A stretch of 64,000 bases of DNA from Lentzea indica (GTDB lineage Bacteria > Actinomycetota > Actinomycetes > Mycobacteriales > Pseudonocardiaceae): positions 40,736 to 104,735 of the forward strand of contig NZ_VSRL01000004.1 of assembly GCF_012184385.1 (NCBI RefSeq), given 5' to 3'. The notes beneath the pieces were generated by a model that saw nothing but the letters and a program-made list of their open reading frames with translations, was not told where the DNA came from and searched no databases. The translations under genes and the position numbers were made by a program. Of the stretch, positions 9,218 through 18,603 are shown one piece after another (the first letter of the stretch is position 1; each line of letters begins with the position of its first letter).

Positions 9218-10906
9218 ATGACCGACACACCGGACGTGAAGCCACGCAGCCGCGACGTGACCGACGGCCTGGAGCGCACCGCCGCGCGCGGCATGCTCCG
9301 CGCCGTCGGCATGGGTGACGAGGACTGGGAGAAGCCGCAGATCGGCGTCGCCTCGTCGTGGAACGAGATCACGCCGTGCAACCTGTCGCTGGACCGCCTC
9401 GCCAAGGCGTCCAAGGACGGCGTGCACGCGGCCGGCGGGTATCCGCTGGAGTTCGGCACGATCTCGGTGTCGGACGGCATCTCGATGGGCCACGAGGGCA
9501 TGCACTTCTCGCTGGTCTCGCGCGAGGTGATCGCCGACAGCGTCGAGACGGTGATGCAGGCAGAGCGACTGGACGGCTCGGTGTTGCTGGCCGGCTGCGA
9601 CAAGTCGTTGCCGGGCATGCTGATGGCGGCGGCGCGGCTCGACCTGGCGAGCGTGTTCCTCTACGCGGGGTCGATCCTGCCCGGCAGGGTCACGCTGACC
9701 GACGGCACCGAGAAGGAAGTCACGATCATCGACGCGTTCGAGGCCGTCGGCGCCTGCGCACGCGGGCTGATGAGCCGCGAGGACGTCGACCTGATCGAGC
9801 GCGCGATCTGTCCCGGTGAGGGCGCGTGCGGCGGCATGTACACGGCGAACACCATGGCCAGCGCGGCCGAGGCGCTGGGCATGTCGCTGCCGGGCAGTGC
9901 CGCTCCCCCTGCCACGGACCGGCGGCGTGACGGGTTCGCGAGGCGGTCCGGCCAGGCCGTGGTCGAGATGCTGCGCCGCGGCATCACCGCCAGGCAGATC
10001 ATGACGCGGGAGGCGTTCGAGAACGCGATCGCCGTCGTGATGGCGTTCGGCGGCTCCACGAACGCGGTGCTGCACCTGCTCGCGATCGCGCACGAGGCCG
10101 GCGTCGAGCTGACCCTGGACGACTTCAGCCGGATCGGCGCCCGCGTACCGCACCTGGCGGACGTGAAGCCGTTCGGACGGCACGTGATGACGGACGTCGA
10201 CCGCATCGGCGGTGTGCCCGTGGTGATGAAGGCGCTGCTGGACGCCGGTCTGCTGCACGGCGACTGCCTCACCGTCACCGGCCGCACGGTCGCCGAGAAC
10301 CTCGCCGACATCGCGCCGCCCGACCCTGACGGCAACGTCCTGCGTGCGCTCGACAAGCCCATCCACCACACCGGCGGCATCACGATCCTGAAAGGCTCGC
10401 TGGCCCCGGACGGTGCCGTGGTCAAGTCGGCGGGCTTCGACTCGGACGTCTTCACCGGCACCGCGCGGGTGTTCGACCGCGAGCGCGCCGCGATGGACGC
10501 GCTGGAGGACGGCACGATCACCGCGGGCGACGTCGTGGTGATCCGCTACGAGGGCCCCAAGGGCGGGCCGGGCATGCGGGAGATGCTCGCCATCACCGCG
10601 GCGATCAAGGGCGCGGGCCTCGGCAAGGACGTCCTGCTGCTCACCGACGGCCGGTTCTCCGGCGGTACCACGGGACTTTGCGTCGGGCACGTGGCACCGG
10701 AGGCGGTCGACGGCGGTCCCATCGCGTTCGTCCGCGACGGCGACCAGATCACGTTGAACGTCGCCGAGGGCACGCTCGACGTGAACGCCGACCTGGAGAG
10801 CCGGCGCGAAGGCTGGGCGCCGCTGCCTCCGCGCTACGAACGAGGTGTGCTCGCGAAGTACGCCAAGCTCGTCGGCTCGGCTTCGCGTGGAGCCGTCTGC
10901 GACTAG
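9218..10906 (+). CDS. ilvD: Dihydroxy-acid dehydratase
   Basis: 562 residues. It dehydrates 2,3-dihydroxy-isovalerate or -methylvalerate to the 2-oxo acid in valine, isoleucine and leucine synthesis, using an iron-sulfur cluster and Mg2+. Family marks seen are [32 protein letters not shown] (cluster cysteines), [13 protein letters not shown] and the C-terminal [14 protein letters not shown]. The ATG at 9218 gives the usual N-terminus. It is monocistronic here and overlaps the opposing STAND gene tail by 4 bases. No other ilv gene is in the window. Confidence 0.96.
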   Translation: MTDTPDVKPRSRDVTDGLERTAARGMLRAVGMGDEDWEKPQIGVASSWNEITPCNLSLDRLAKASKDGVHAAGGYPLEFGTISVSDGISMGHEGMHFSLVSREVIADSVETVMQAERLDGSVLLAGCDKSLPGMLMAAARLDLASVFLYAGSILPGRVTLTDGTEKEVTIIDAFEAVGACARGLMSREDVDLIERAICPGEGACGGMYTANTMASAAEALGMSLPGSAAPPATDRRRDGFARRSGQAVVEMLRRGITARQIMTREAFENAIAVVMAFGGSTNAVLHLLAIAHEAGVELTLDDFSRIGARVPHLADVKPFGRHVMTDVDRIGGVPVVMKALLDAGLLHGDCLTVTGRTVAENLADIAPPDPDGNVLRALDKPIHHTGGITILKGSLAPDGAVVKSAGFDSDVFTGTARVFDRERAAMDALEDGTITAGDVVVIRYEGPKGGPGMREMLAITAAIKGAGLGKDVLLLTDGRFSGGTTGLCVGHVAPEAVDGGPIAFVRDGDQITLNVAEGTLDVNADLESRREGWAPLPPRYERGVLAKYAKLVGSASRGAVCD

Positions 10907-13900
10907 TGAACGAAGGTTCTGGCGTGGGCCACGTAAGTGCGCGCGAGGTCGCGTTCAGGGCCGTGCCACCGCCAGTGGCCGATCCAGGTTTCCAGACGGT
11001 CGAGAATCTCGGCGTGCTCGCCGTTCACCCTCCTGGGCACCACGAACAGGCTCGTGGCGCGGGAGACGAGTTCGAGGAAGTGGCTGTCGACCGAGCAGTT
11101 CGGACTCAGGCTTTCCGGATGGCGCAGCCACGACAGCAGCAAGTCGTCCAGCCTGGCTCCGATCACGCCAGGAGAAAGGCTGCGCGCCTTGCACAGGTAA
11201 CGCATGAGTCCGTCCATCTCGGACTGTGAGTTGACGACGGGCTGGTCAGCCGTCAGCCTCACCATCACCTCCTCCATCGCGTCCAGGAGGTGGGGTGCCA
11301 GGTGCGGCCAGTGGTTCAGTCCCTTGGCGACCCGTGCCAACCGCCAGCTGACGTCCTCGTGGTCAGGATTCTCCAGGGCCCACTGCACGAACGCTGAGGC
11401 AACCGGTTCGGTGAGCACGTTCTGGCGACTGACGAACTTGGACACGAAGTTCGAGCCGACCCCGTTGACGGCGATCCACTCGAGCGACCGGTCAACCACG
11501 GCTTGACGGATCGGGTCGTCCAGCTTCATCGGCAGCAACCGCCCGAGCACGTACTCGGCCTCCGGCGTCGCACCATGTTCCTCGAGCCAGCCTAGAGCCC
11601 GATCAACGGCCTTGGCCGCGACGTCCGCATCGAGGTCGCGCGAGAGAAGGTTGTACACCAGGTTTCGCGCTGGAGGCGTGCGTTCGTGGATTTGCAGCCA
11701 CGTCAAGGTGAAGCCGGCCGTCGCACCGGCGTCATCAGCGTTGAGATCGTGCGAGAACATCGCCTGCAACACGTGGTACGCCCCAACAGTGCCTGCGTGC
11801 TCAATCAGCCATTTCCTGGCGTGGGCAAGCGTCTTGCGGACGGCCTCGTCGTCGATGTCGCAGATGAGGAGCCGGGCGAGCACGAAGTGTGCTTCCGGGC
11901 TGGTGTCGTGCACGTCGAGCCAGGACAGGGACTCGGACACCAGGCGTTCGTCGGTCCTGCCGATCTCCGACCGCAGGCCCTTGTACAGCAGGTGGCGGGC
12001 CGAGATCGACTCCGGGAAGCGTTGCAGCCAGGGGCCGACCACCTGACCCCACATGGTGAACGCCACCGCGGACCAGGCGTGGTTGTCCAGCACGGCGCCG
12101 AGCGCGTACGCGCCGTCCTCACTGCGGGCCAGCACCTCACCCATCCGGTCCGCTCTGCTGACCATCCAGTCGGTGCACTGAGCATCGAGCGCAACGCCTT
12201 TGGACGGCGGCATGTCCCGGATGATGCGGCTCAGGTTCATCGCGAAGCGACCCACCGTCCGGCCCGCGGTCAGGCTCGCGTCCAGCACGCGGTCGGTGAC
12301 GGCCGGTCTGACCACGTCACCAACGGGTTCGAGCAGGATCGCCTCGACCAGCTGGTCGGTCACCAGGTCGTGCGCGGGCACCAAACCCGCGGGACTGGCC
12401 ACCATCCACTTCATCGCCCGCAGCTCACCGAGAAGGCGGTCCGCACCGGTCAGCGCCCGCCCTGCCTCGAGCAGGCCGGACTCGGGCTGAGGAGTCGCCA
12501 GGAGCATCGCCAGGCAGGCCTGCAGCGCTCGGCTCGGCTCGCTGTCATCGTCGGTGAATCGGCTCTTCGGTCGCTGGGGCAGCAGATCGTCCTCGCTCAG
12601 CCGGCGCTTGAGCCAGCCGAGCAGATCGGCGGGGCGAATGCCGGTGAGCGCCTTGTCCAGCGTGCCCCGCCCGTGCAGGCGCTCGACTTCCGAGGCGATC
12701 AGCATCGCGATCACCGGCCGGTCGCCGCACACCTTGCGCATGTCCGGCAGACCGACGTCGGTGGTGGCGTTCGGTGCGACGGTACGCAGGATTCGGTCGC
12801 GGACGATCGACGTCTGGGCTTGATCCGGCTCCAGCTCGATCATCTCGAAGACCTGGTCCAGGTCCGCGTCGGTGGTGGCGTGCCAGCCAGGACGACACGC
12901 GGCGACCAACGCCACCTTCGTGTTGCGGCGGGCAAGATCCCGCAGCACGTGGTGTCTCAGCGTCGTCAAGCCGAGGTTGCGGTGGTAGTAGTTGATGTAG
13001 TCCAGCACGATCAGCACGCGGTCGGCGCGCTCAGCGAGGATCGCCTCGTGCAGGTCCGCACTCGTCACCGCGGCATCGCTGTCCGACACGTGCATGACCG
13101 CCCAGCCGTCGCGCACCGCTTGCGCCGCGACCTCGAAGCAGGTCCTCGTCTTGCCGACTCCTGCCGCACCGATCAGGAGAATCCCGGGAAGCCCGGTGTC
13201 CTGGGCGAGCCGCTCCAGCAGCTTGCGCGGTGCGGTCACCGCGTCCGGGTCCGTCGGCGGCACGAACGGCAGTTCGCTGTCCAGCAGGTTCCGCTGCAGG
13301 CCTTCGAGGCTGACGACCTCCTCGCTGTGCGTCCGGATGCCGGTGAACCGGCGCGGCGCGGAGGTGAACTCGCCCTGCTTGGCGTAGTTGAGGCCCACGT
13401 CCAGCGTGATGGAGGTGTGCCACGCCTCGGACGCGAGCAGCCGCGCACCTGACCGCACCGCTTCCTCGAACGACGCCGCCGTACCGGTCACCCGCGCGAC
13501 GTCGATCGGGAGGAACGTGCCGGGCCCGCCGGGTTCCTGCCGCAAGTCGCCCGGCCACACCAGGGCGGAAGTGGTGGTGTCCGGTGTGAAGTCGCGGTAG
13601 CCGGGGGCGCCACCCGCGCCGGGCCATCCGTCGGCCAGCCACACCACGACGATCGCGTGCGCGGGGCCACCGGCCACCTGGTCGAGCACCAGGATGAGCG
13701 GGTGCACCCCGGCGTCCAGGCATCCTCCTGCGAACGTGACCGCGAGATCGACGCAGTTCGCCAACCGGCCGGACCGCAGCACCTCCTCCGGCCCGCGGAT
13801 CCGCTGCCACCCGTCCCCGCTGTCCACCGGCTCGTCCGCGTACCGGATTCTGGCGTCGGCGAAGGCTGCGTAGAGGGCTTCGACCCGTGCCAGGACGCCA

Positions 13901-14019
13901 AGACCGGTCCCGTCACTTCGGGGCGGCACACCGGGCAGCAACGCGGCAACGGTGCCGGCTTCGACGTAACGCAGCAACTGGCCGGGATCCTGCGCGCGGT
14001 TCCACATCGGCCTGGTCAT
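10903..14019 (-). CDS. Transglutaminase-like / STAND-type P-loop NTPase with helical-repeat C-terminus
   Basis: 1038 residues, with no family name I can give. Residues ~80-150 resemble a transglutaminase-like cysteine-protease fold: NCVDLA (Cys89), PAHAIVVVW (His121) and YRDF (Asp143) form a plausible Cys-His-Asp triad. Residues 284-291 are Walker A GAAGVGKT and 335-341 are Walker B VLIVLDY, followed by a conserved ACRPGW segment, as in STAND/NLR-like ATPases. From about residue 600 the protein is a run of ~35-residue helical repeats ([20 protein letters not shown] and similar), resembling HEAT/TPR. The ATG at 14017-14019 overlaps the upstream hydrolase stop as ATGA, so the two are coupled. 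The architecture suggests a sensor-switch-effector protein; the trigger is unknown. Confidence 0.7.
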   Translation of the reverse strand: MTRPMWNRAQDPGQLLRYVEAGTVAALLPGVPPRSDGTGLGVLARVEALYAAFADARIRYADEPVDSGDGWQRIRGPEEVLRSGRLANCVDLAVTFAGGCLDAGVHPLILVLDQVAGGPAHAIVVVWLADGWPGAGGAPGYRDFTPDTTTSALVWPGDLRQEPGGPGTFLPIDVARVTGTAASFEEAVRSGARLLASEAWHTSITLDVGLNYAKQGEFTSAPRRFTGIRTHSEEVVSLEGLQRNLLDSELPFVPPTDPDAVTAPRKLLERLAQDTGLPGILLIGAAGVGKTRTCFEVAAQAVRDGWAVMHVSDSDAAVTSADLHEAILAERADRVLIVLDYINYYHRNLGLTTLRHHVLRDLARRNTKVALVAACRPGWHATTDADLDQVFEMIELEPDQAQTSIVRDRILRTVAPNATTDVGLPDMRKVCGDRPVIAMLIASEVERLHGRGTLDKALTGIRPADLLGWLKRRLSEDDLLPQRPKSRFTDDDSEPSRALQACLAMLLATPQPESGLLEAGRALTGADRLLGELRAMKWMVASPAGLVPAHDLVTDQLVEAILLEPVGDVVRPAVTDRVLDASLTAGRTVGRFAMNLSRIIRDMPPSKGVALDAQCTDWMVSRADRMGEVLARSEDGAYALGAVLDNHAWSAVAFTMWGQVVGPWLQRFPESISARHLLYKGLRSEIGRTDERLVSESLSWLDVHDTSPEAHFVLARLLICDIDDEAVRKTLAHARKWLIEHAGTVGAYHVLQAMFSHDLNADDAGATAGFTLTWLQIHERTPPARNLVYNLLSRDLDADVAAKAVDRALGWLEEHGATPEAEYVLGRLLPMKLDDPIRQAVVDRSLEWIAVNGVGSNFVSKFVSRQNVLTEPVASAFVQWALENPDHEDVSWRLARVAKGLNHWPHLAPHLLDAMEEVMVRLTADQPVVNSQSEMDGLMRYLCKARSLSPGVIGARLDDLLLSWLRHPESLSPNCSVDSHFLELVSRATSLFVVPRRVNGEHAEILDRLETWIGHWRWHGPERDLARTYVAHARTFVH

Positions 14020-15449
14020 GACGGCGCCTCGGCGAACACCGCTTCCGCGTCCGCATCGAGCACGACGACGTCGGCTCGCGCGAACACCGACTCCGGGCCC
14101 ACGACCCGCTGAGCCTCGAAGTCCACCCGGTAGCGCCCTGCCGGCAGCGGCGGAAGCGTCGCCGCCCAGGTTCTGTCCACACCGGACATCGGTCCCACGA
14201 ACACCGGCTGCGCGGAGGGTGGCACGGTCGTCAGTGACAGACGCACCGCGGCCGCGCCGGCGTTGTCCGGATGGACGGTCAGCCCGATCTCGAACTCCGC
14301 ACCGGCCGGAACGATCTCTTCGAGGTCGAGGCCCAGCCACGGCCTGTCCGGAGTCTCACCGCCGCGGGTCGGCACAGCTTCACCGGAGTAGGACCTGAGC
14401 TGCTCGGCCAGCGACGGCGTGTTCGCGATCGGTCCGTGACGATCACGCACCGCTCGCCACACAGATCTGGTTTCGCCCAGCTCACGCGGGATCGCCGACA
14501 GGACCGGCACCGTGCCGTCGCCTGCCCAGCCCACGTTTCCACGCCACGGTGGATCCGTTTTCCTGACGTCCACGCTGCCGTCGGATCTGAGGATCACCTC
14601 GTTGGGTGTGGTGTGTCCCCGCCCGAAGTACGGCACCACGTCCGGGAGTCCGTCCGGCGGTATGTCGCTCCACGCGGCCGCGATGTCCTCGTGCGTCCGG
14701 CGTCCGTCCGCCGCCATCGCGGAGAACTTCTCCGCGTACTTGGACGGGGGAAGAGCGGTCAGCTCGATCTCCTGCCCCGTGCTCTCGTCCCACACCGCCG
14801 GGTACTGCGGGAGCAACTCGTACATCGACGGCCACTCACGCAGCACCGCACGCAGCCCGGGATGGCGCAGCGGGCCCACACCTGGCCCGCGCAACAACCA
14901 CTCGAAGGCCTTGGGCGCACCTCGGTGCGGCGTGCCCAGGGTCAGCAGGGCACGGCACACTCGCCAGCCACCGAGCGGACCGATCCAGTACCTCGCCACG
15001 AGCCCGCCCATCGAGTGGGCGAGCACGATCACCCGGCGCCGTGACGGAGTCTCGTCGCCCAGGGCAGCGCGCACCGCACGAACGAGCTGTTCGGCGGCAT
15101 CACGGACCGACCGCCGGAAGTCGTAGGGAAACAGCAGAACATCGGTGTCCGCCGGAACGGGTGTGCCTTGCCGGTAGGTGCGTGTGACGACGCCGCGGAA
15201 GTTGTCGGTCAGCAGCTGGTGCAAAACGTCGTAACCGTAAATCGTGGCCATGGGCCCGAACACGCTGAACGTGTGGATGAGGCCGGTCGGTTCGAGTTCC
15301 GGAAAGCGGTTCAGATCCAGTGTGGACGGTCGGATCATCGCAGCGGCGAGACCTCTTCCCGCGGGCTCCCACATAATTCCGTGCGCACCGCTCAGTACGC
15401 TGCCGCCGATGCCGGGAACGACCACGACGAGGTCCCGAAGTCGTTGCAA
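14016..15449 (-). CDS. LCAT/PGAP1-like alpha/beta hydrolase with C-terminal beta domain
   Basis: 477 residues. The N-terminus VVVVPGIGGSVL is the oxyanion block of lecithin:cholesterol acyltransferase-like lipases. The nucleophile elbow AHSMGG puts Ser at 146, TLGTPHRGAPKAF follows, and GDGTVPVLSA and RHGPIAN supply likely Asp and His. Residues ~370-477 look like a beta-sandwich appendage. No signal peptide is present, so it should act in the cytoplasm on a lipid or ester. The start is TTG at 15447-15449, behind GGGGGAG and just after an in-frame stop. It is coupled (ATGA) to the STAND NTPase gene, which suggests it is that protein's effector or partner. Confidence 0.78.
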   Translation of the reverse strand: MQRLRDLVVVVPGIGGSVLSGAHGIMWEPAGRGLAAAMIRPSTLDLNRFPELEPTGLIHTFSVFGPMATIYGYDVLHQLLTDNFRGVVTRTYRQGTPVPADTDVLLFPYDFRRSVRDAAEQLVRAVRAALGDETPSRRRVIVLAHSMGGLVARYWIGPLGGWRVCRALLTLGTPHRGAPKAFEWLLRGPGVGPLRHPGLRAVLREWPSMYELLPQYPAVWDESTGQEIELTALPPSKYAEKFSAMAADGRRTHEDIAAAWSDIPPDGLPDVVPYFGRGHTTPNEVILRSDGSVDVRKTDPPWRGNVGWAGDGTVPVLSAIPRELGETRSVWRAVRDRHGPIANTPSLAEQLRSYSGEAVPTRGGETPDRPWLGLDLEEIVPAGAEFEIGLTVHPDNAGAAAVRLSLTTVPPSAQPVFVGPMSGVDRTWAATLPPLPAGRYRVDFEAQRVVGPESVFARADVVVLDADAEAVFAEAPS

Positions 15450-15516
15450 TGTGTGCGCTCACTCCCCCGTCGATCTGCTGCGATATGACCAGAACGTCGT
15501 GTGATCGCCTTCGCGT

Positions 15517-15545
15517 GTTACCACGGCATGCACCAATGCGGTAAC
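15517..15545. promoter_or_regulatory. Inverted repeat GTTACC...GGTAAC in the divergent promoter region
   Basis: The arms GTTACC (15517-15522) and GGTAAC (15540-15545) are separated by 17 bases in the 164-bp gap between the hydrolase/NTPase operon (-) and the membrane-protein gene (+). The position suits an operator shared by both directions. This is inference from symmetry only. Confidence 0.35.
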
Positions 15546-15613
15546 GCCTGTCGTGAGCAAATCGATCAAGCGGCGGAGAGGCCGGGGTTTCGCGCACAAC
15601 AGGGGGACATGTC

Positions 15614-16222
15614 GTGGCTGATCGGTCACAGGTGCTGATCGCGATCTACCAGTCGGATCGCGCCGACCGGTCCACAACGCTCACCGTCAGCCTCGCGACC
15701 ATGGGAGCCGCGGTGACGTACCTCGTGGGAACCATGGCGTTCTACGACAAGCTCGATCTGCTCGGCTGGGCGATCGCGCTGCTGCCGTTCCCGCTCGTGT
15801 GCATTGCCGCATTCCACGCGAACATGCTCACCATCGCCGCAGTGCGTGCTCGGTCGATCCTGCTGCTCGAACGGGAGCTGACCGCCTCTGTGACGGCGAA
15901 TTCGCCGTTCGGGATCAACGTTAGCGACATCGGCGTCACCGCGAGCGAGCATTCCACCAACGTGCACACCGCTCAGACGCCACAGCGCATCGCGACCATC
16001 ATCACGTATGCCGGTGTCGGGGCGATTTACCTCGCGTACATCGCACTCATGCTGGTGAAAGCGGCCCGGCACCTTTCGTACTGGATCACCGTCCCGGTCG
16101 TCGCCTACACCGCGCTGCTGATTCCCATCGCTCTCGCTTGGCGAGCCAGCACCGCACTGCTCGACTTCCGAGGCATTGCGGAGCAGAACGACTCGTTCAG
16201 CACAGGCCGTCCAGAACGGTGA
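15614..16222 (+). CDS. Multi-pass membrane protein divergent from the LCAT/STAND operon
   Basis: 202 residues with four hydrophobic segments at about 25-45, 50-73, 122-145 and 151-175, and short soluble stretches between. It is not assigned to a family; the compact four-helix layout with a cytosolic loop recalls SLATT-type membrane proteins that accompany NTP-sensing defence systems, but no diagnostic motif is seen. The start is GTG at 15614 behind AGGGGGAC. It shares a divergent promoter region with the hydrolase/NTPase operon and its tail overlaps the opposing LysR gene by 26 bases. Confidence 0.6.
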   Translation: MADRSQVLIAIYQSDRADRSTTLTVSLATMGAAVTYLVGTMAFYDKLDLLGWAIALLPFPLVCIAAFHANMLTIAAVRARSILLLERELTASVTANSPFGINVSDIGVTASEHSTNVHTAQTPQRIATIITYAGVGAIYLAYIALMLVKAARHLSYWITVPVVAYTALLIPIALAWRASTALLDFRGIAEQNDSFSTGRPER

Positions 16223-17045
16223 CCGCGGAGCGGACGAGCGAGGCAACCTCCTGCGACCGACTGCTCCGCGGCCACGCGATCACCGTGGTGACGTCCGGCG
16301 CGTCGACGACCGGCACCGCGACGTGTTCCGGCCACTGCCAGGCACGGCTCGAAGCGGGGATGACGAGCAGCGTCCTGCCGAGCGCCACGAGCTGGGCGAG
16401 CTGCGACTGGGTGCGCACCTCCGGACCCGGCCCGTCCGGGTAGGACCCGTCGAGCCGGGGCCATCGGGCGATCGGCAGGTCCGGCACGTCGCGAACGTCC
16501 GCCATCGTGAGCTGCTCACGTGACGCCAGCGGATGCTCCGCTGGAACGATCGCGACCTGGCCTTCGACGCAGAGGTCAGCGGTGTCGAACCCCGCGAGAT
16601 CGTCGAACGGGCGGTGCATGAGTGCCACGTCGGCCTGCCCGTCGCGCAGCCGCCGTGCCTGCTCACCGACCTCGCACAGCAGGACTTCGACCGGTGCGGC
16701 CAGCGCGTCGAGGAGCCGGCGCAGCAGCTCGTGGGAGGCCCCTGCCTTTGTCACGAGCACGAGCGGCCGTTTCGGATCCCCGGCACGCCGCGTCCGGCGC
16801 TCAGCGGCCGCCACCGCGTCGAGGGCCGTTCTGGCCTCCCGCAGCAGCACCCTGCCGGCGTCGGTGAGCGCCGCTCCTCGACGGTCCCTGTCCAGGAGCT
16901 GGACACCGAGCCGGTGCTCCAGCTGGCGGATCGCGCGCGAGAGCGGCGGTTGCGCGATCCCGAGCCGATCGGCGGCGCGGCCGAAGTGCAGCTCCTCCGC
17001 GACGGCGACGAAGTATCTGAGCTCGCGGGTCTCGAGATCGGCCAC
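16197..17045 (-). CDS. LysR-family transcriptional regulator
   Basis: 282 residues. The N-terminal winged HTH reads ELRYFVAVAEELHFGRAADRLG followed by QPPLSRAIRQLEHRLG, the LysR signature; residues ~95-280 form the effector-binding domain. It is transcribed away from an SDR gene across an 82-bp gap that carries a LysR-type box, so it very likely controls that SDR and itself. The ligand is unknown. Confidence 0.92.
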   Translation of the reverse strand: MADLETRELRYFVAVAEELHFGRAADRLGIAQPPLSRAIRQLEHRLGVQLLDRDRRGAALTDAGRVLLREARTALDAVAAAERRTRRAGDPKRPLVLVTKAGASHELLRRLLDALAAPVEVLLCEVGEQARRLRDGQADVALMHRPFDDLAGFDTADLCVEGQVAIVPAEHPLASREQLTMADVRDVPDLPIARWPRLDGSYPDGPGPEVRTQSQLAQLVALGRTLLVIPASSRAWQWPEHVAVPVVDAPDVTTVIAWPRSSRSQEVASLVRSAVTVLDGLC

Positions 17046-17061
17046 AGATCGAGCCTACCTA

Positions 17062-17082
17062 CTGATACCTGGCGAGTATCAG
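17062..17082. promoter_or_regulatory. LysR-type operator between lysR and SDR genes
   Basis: Perfect 7-bp arms, CTGATAC (17062-17068) and GTATCAG (17076-17082), around a 7-base spacer. This contains an ATAC-N7-GTAT core, the classic T-N11-A LysR box. It lies 17 bases before the regulator start and 46 before the SDR start, as expected for autoregulated divergent control. Confidence 0.75.
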
Positions 17083-17127
17083 AGCTTACTGAATCGATCT
17101 TGGACAGCGGGCGTGCGTCCGCCGAGC

Positions 17128-17853
17128 ATGGGTCGAGTGAACGACACGAAGACCGCGCTGGTCACCGGCGCCAACAAGGGAATCGGCTTCGCCATCGCGC
17201 AGGGCCTCGGAACGCTCAGCTTCACGGTCGCTGTGGGCGCACGCGACGACGTCAGGCGCAAGGAAGCCGTCGAACGTCTGCACGCCGCGGGCGTCGACGC
17301 GTTCGGGGTCGCCCTCGACGTCACCTCCGACGACAGCGTCGCCGCGGCAACGGCGACCATCGAGCAGACAGCAGGACGGCTCGACGTGCTCGTCAACAAC
17401 GCCGGCATCGGCGGCCGGACCGATGGTGGCGCGCAGGACCCGACGACGCTCGACCTCGACGTCGTCCGCACAGTCCTCGACACGAACGTGTTCGGTGTCG
17501 TCCGGGTGACGAACGCACTGCTCCCGCTGCTCCGCCGCGCGGACTCACCGCGCATCGTCAACGTCTCGAGCAACATGGGCTCGCTGACGTTGCAGACCGG
17601 CCCGATCATGGCCGCCTACGCGCCGTCGAAGTCGATGCTCAACAGCGTCACGGCGCAGTACGCCCGCCGGCTCGCCGACACGAACGTCATCGTGAACGCC
17701 TGCTGCCCCGGCTACGTCGCGACCGACTTCACCGGCTTCAGCTCTCCGCGGACACCCGAGGAGGGTGCCGCGATCGCGATCCGGCTCGCGACCCTGCCCG
17801 ACGACGGGCCGCGGGGCGGCTTCTTCGACGACGAGGGCGTCATCCCTTGGTGA
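17128..17853 (+). CDS. Short-chain dehydrogenase/reductase
   Basis: 241 residues of the classical SDR type. The cofactor motif TGANKGIG is near residue 13, NNAG near 88, the catalytic Ser in NVSSNMG near 147 and Tyr/Lys as YAPSKSM near 167. An Arg just after the second strand suggests NADP(H) preference. The start is ATG 17128; GTG 17137 is an alternative. It is divergent from the LysR regulator and ends 14 bases inside the opposing hypothetical gene. Substrate unknown. Confidence 0.92.
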   Translation: MGRVNDTKTALVTGANKGIGFAIAQGLGTLSFTVAVGARDDVRRKEAVERLHAAGVDAFGVALDVTSDDSVAAATATIEQTAGRLDVLVNNAGIGGRTDGGAQDPTTLDLDVVRTVLDTNVFGVVRVTNALLPLLRRADSPRIVNVSSNMGSLTLQTGPIMAAYAPSKSMLNSVTAQYARRLADTNVIVNACCPGYVATDFTGFSSPRTPEEGAAIAIRLATLPDDGPRGGFFDDEGVIPW

Positions 17854-18580
17854 GCTCGAGCTTGTCGCGCGGCGTGTTGATCCACGCCTTGCGCGGGTCC
17901 AGGAAGTCCACCAGCTCGATCAACGTGTTGTGCGCGTGCGTCAGCTGTCGCACCGCGCCGGCCGGCTTCGTCTCGACGAGGATCCTGAGCTGGTCGACCG
18001 CCGGCACGAACCACCGGCGGAACTCCTCGTCGCTCTCGTACCTGCGGCGGAACTCCACGTAGCCGAGGCATCGGGCGGGGTCGGTGTCCGGTGCGACCAT
18101 CACCTCGCCGATCGCCCGCCGTTCACCGCTCAGCAGCACGAACGGCGCGTCCGGGCCGGACCCGCCGGCGATCGCGGAGTCCGCGGCGGCGAGCCGGTGC
18201 AGGAAGCGGCGGTTGCGGCGCCGGTTGCCGAGGTCGAGGAAGTGCGCGTCCCGGTACAGGATCTCGACCCAGCCGAGGAAGGCCGCGAGCCGGTACAGCG
18301 TCTCGTAGAGGTTGTAGTCGTCCTGCCGGTCCGCGCCCAACGGGGTTTGCTTCACCGGCTTGCCCGAGAACAGATCGATCGCGTTGCGCAGGCGCCACGC
18401 CAGCAACACGGACGCCTGGACCAGCGGCTCACCGAACCGACTGACGAGGTCGCGGCGCGTCTGCTCGCGGTCCGCGCGGCGACGCCGCCACTCGAACACA
18501 CCGCCGAGCACGGCTGTCGTCACCGCCCCCGCCAGCGACACGATCGCGGAGATCAGCGACACGTTGTTCACGCGCCGCAC
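17840..18580 (-). CDS. Membrane-anchored protein of unknown function
   Basis: 246 residues that I do not recognise. An N-terminal hydrophobic helix (about residues 6-28, VSLISAIVSLAGAVTTAVLGGVF) is followed by a very basic stretch and a soluble, mostly helical domain with several Trp/Arg-rich segments (RRWFVPAVDQLRILVETKP). This predicts a cytoplasmic domain held at the membrane by one helix. The start is GTG 18578-18580, or a GTG three codons later. It is convergent with the SDR gene and ends in LELTKG. Confidence 0.6.
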   Translation of the reverse strand: MRRVNNVSLISAIVSLAGAVTTAVLGGVFEWRRRRADREQTRRDLVSRFGEPLVQASVLLAWRLRNAIDLFSGKPVKQTPLGADRQDDYNLYETLYRLAAFLGWVEILYRDAHFLDLGNRRRNRRFLHRLAAADSAIAGGSGPDAPFVLLSGERRAIGEVMVAPDTDPARCLGYVEFRRRYESDEEFRRWFVPAVDQLRILVETKPAGAVRQLTHAHNTLIELVDFLDPRKAWINTPRDKLELTKG

Positions 18581-18603
18581 ACTATCGATGGCGAGCCGAT
18601 CGT

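Noticed and set aside
15517..15545. Transposon terminal repeats at the GTTACC/GGTAAC pair
   Set aside because: The arms are only 6 bp, with no transposase or target duplication nearby; a regulatory role is more likely.
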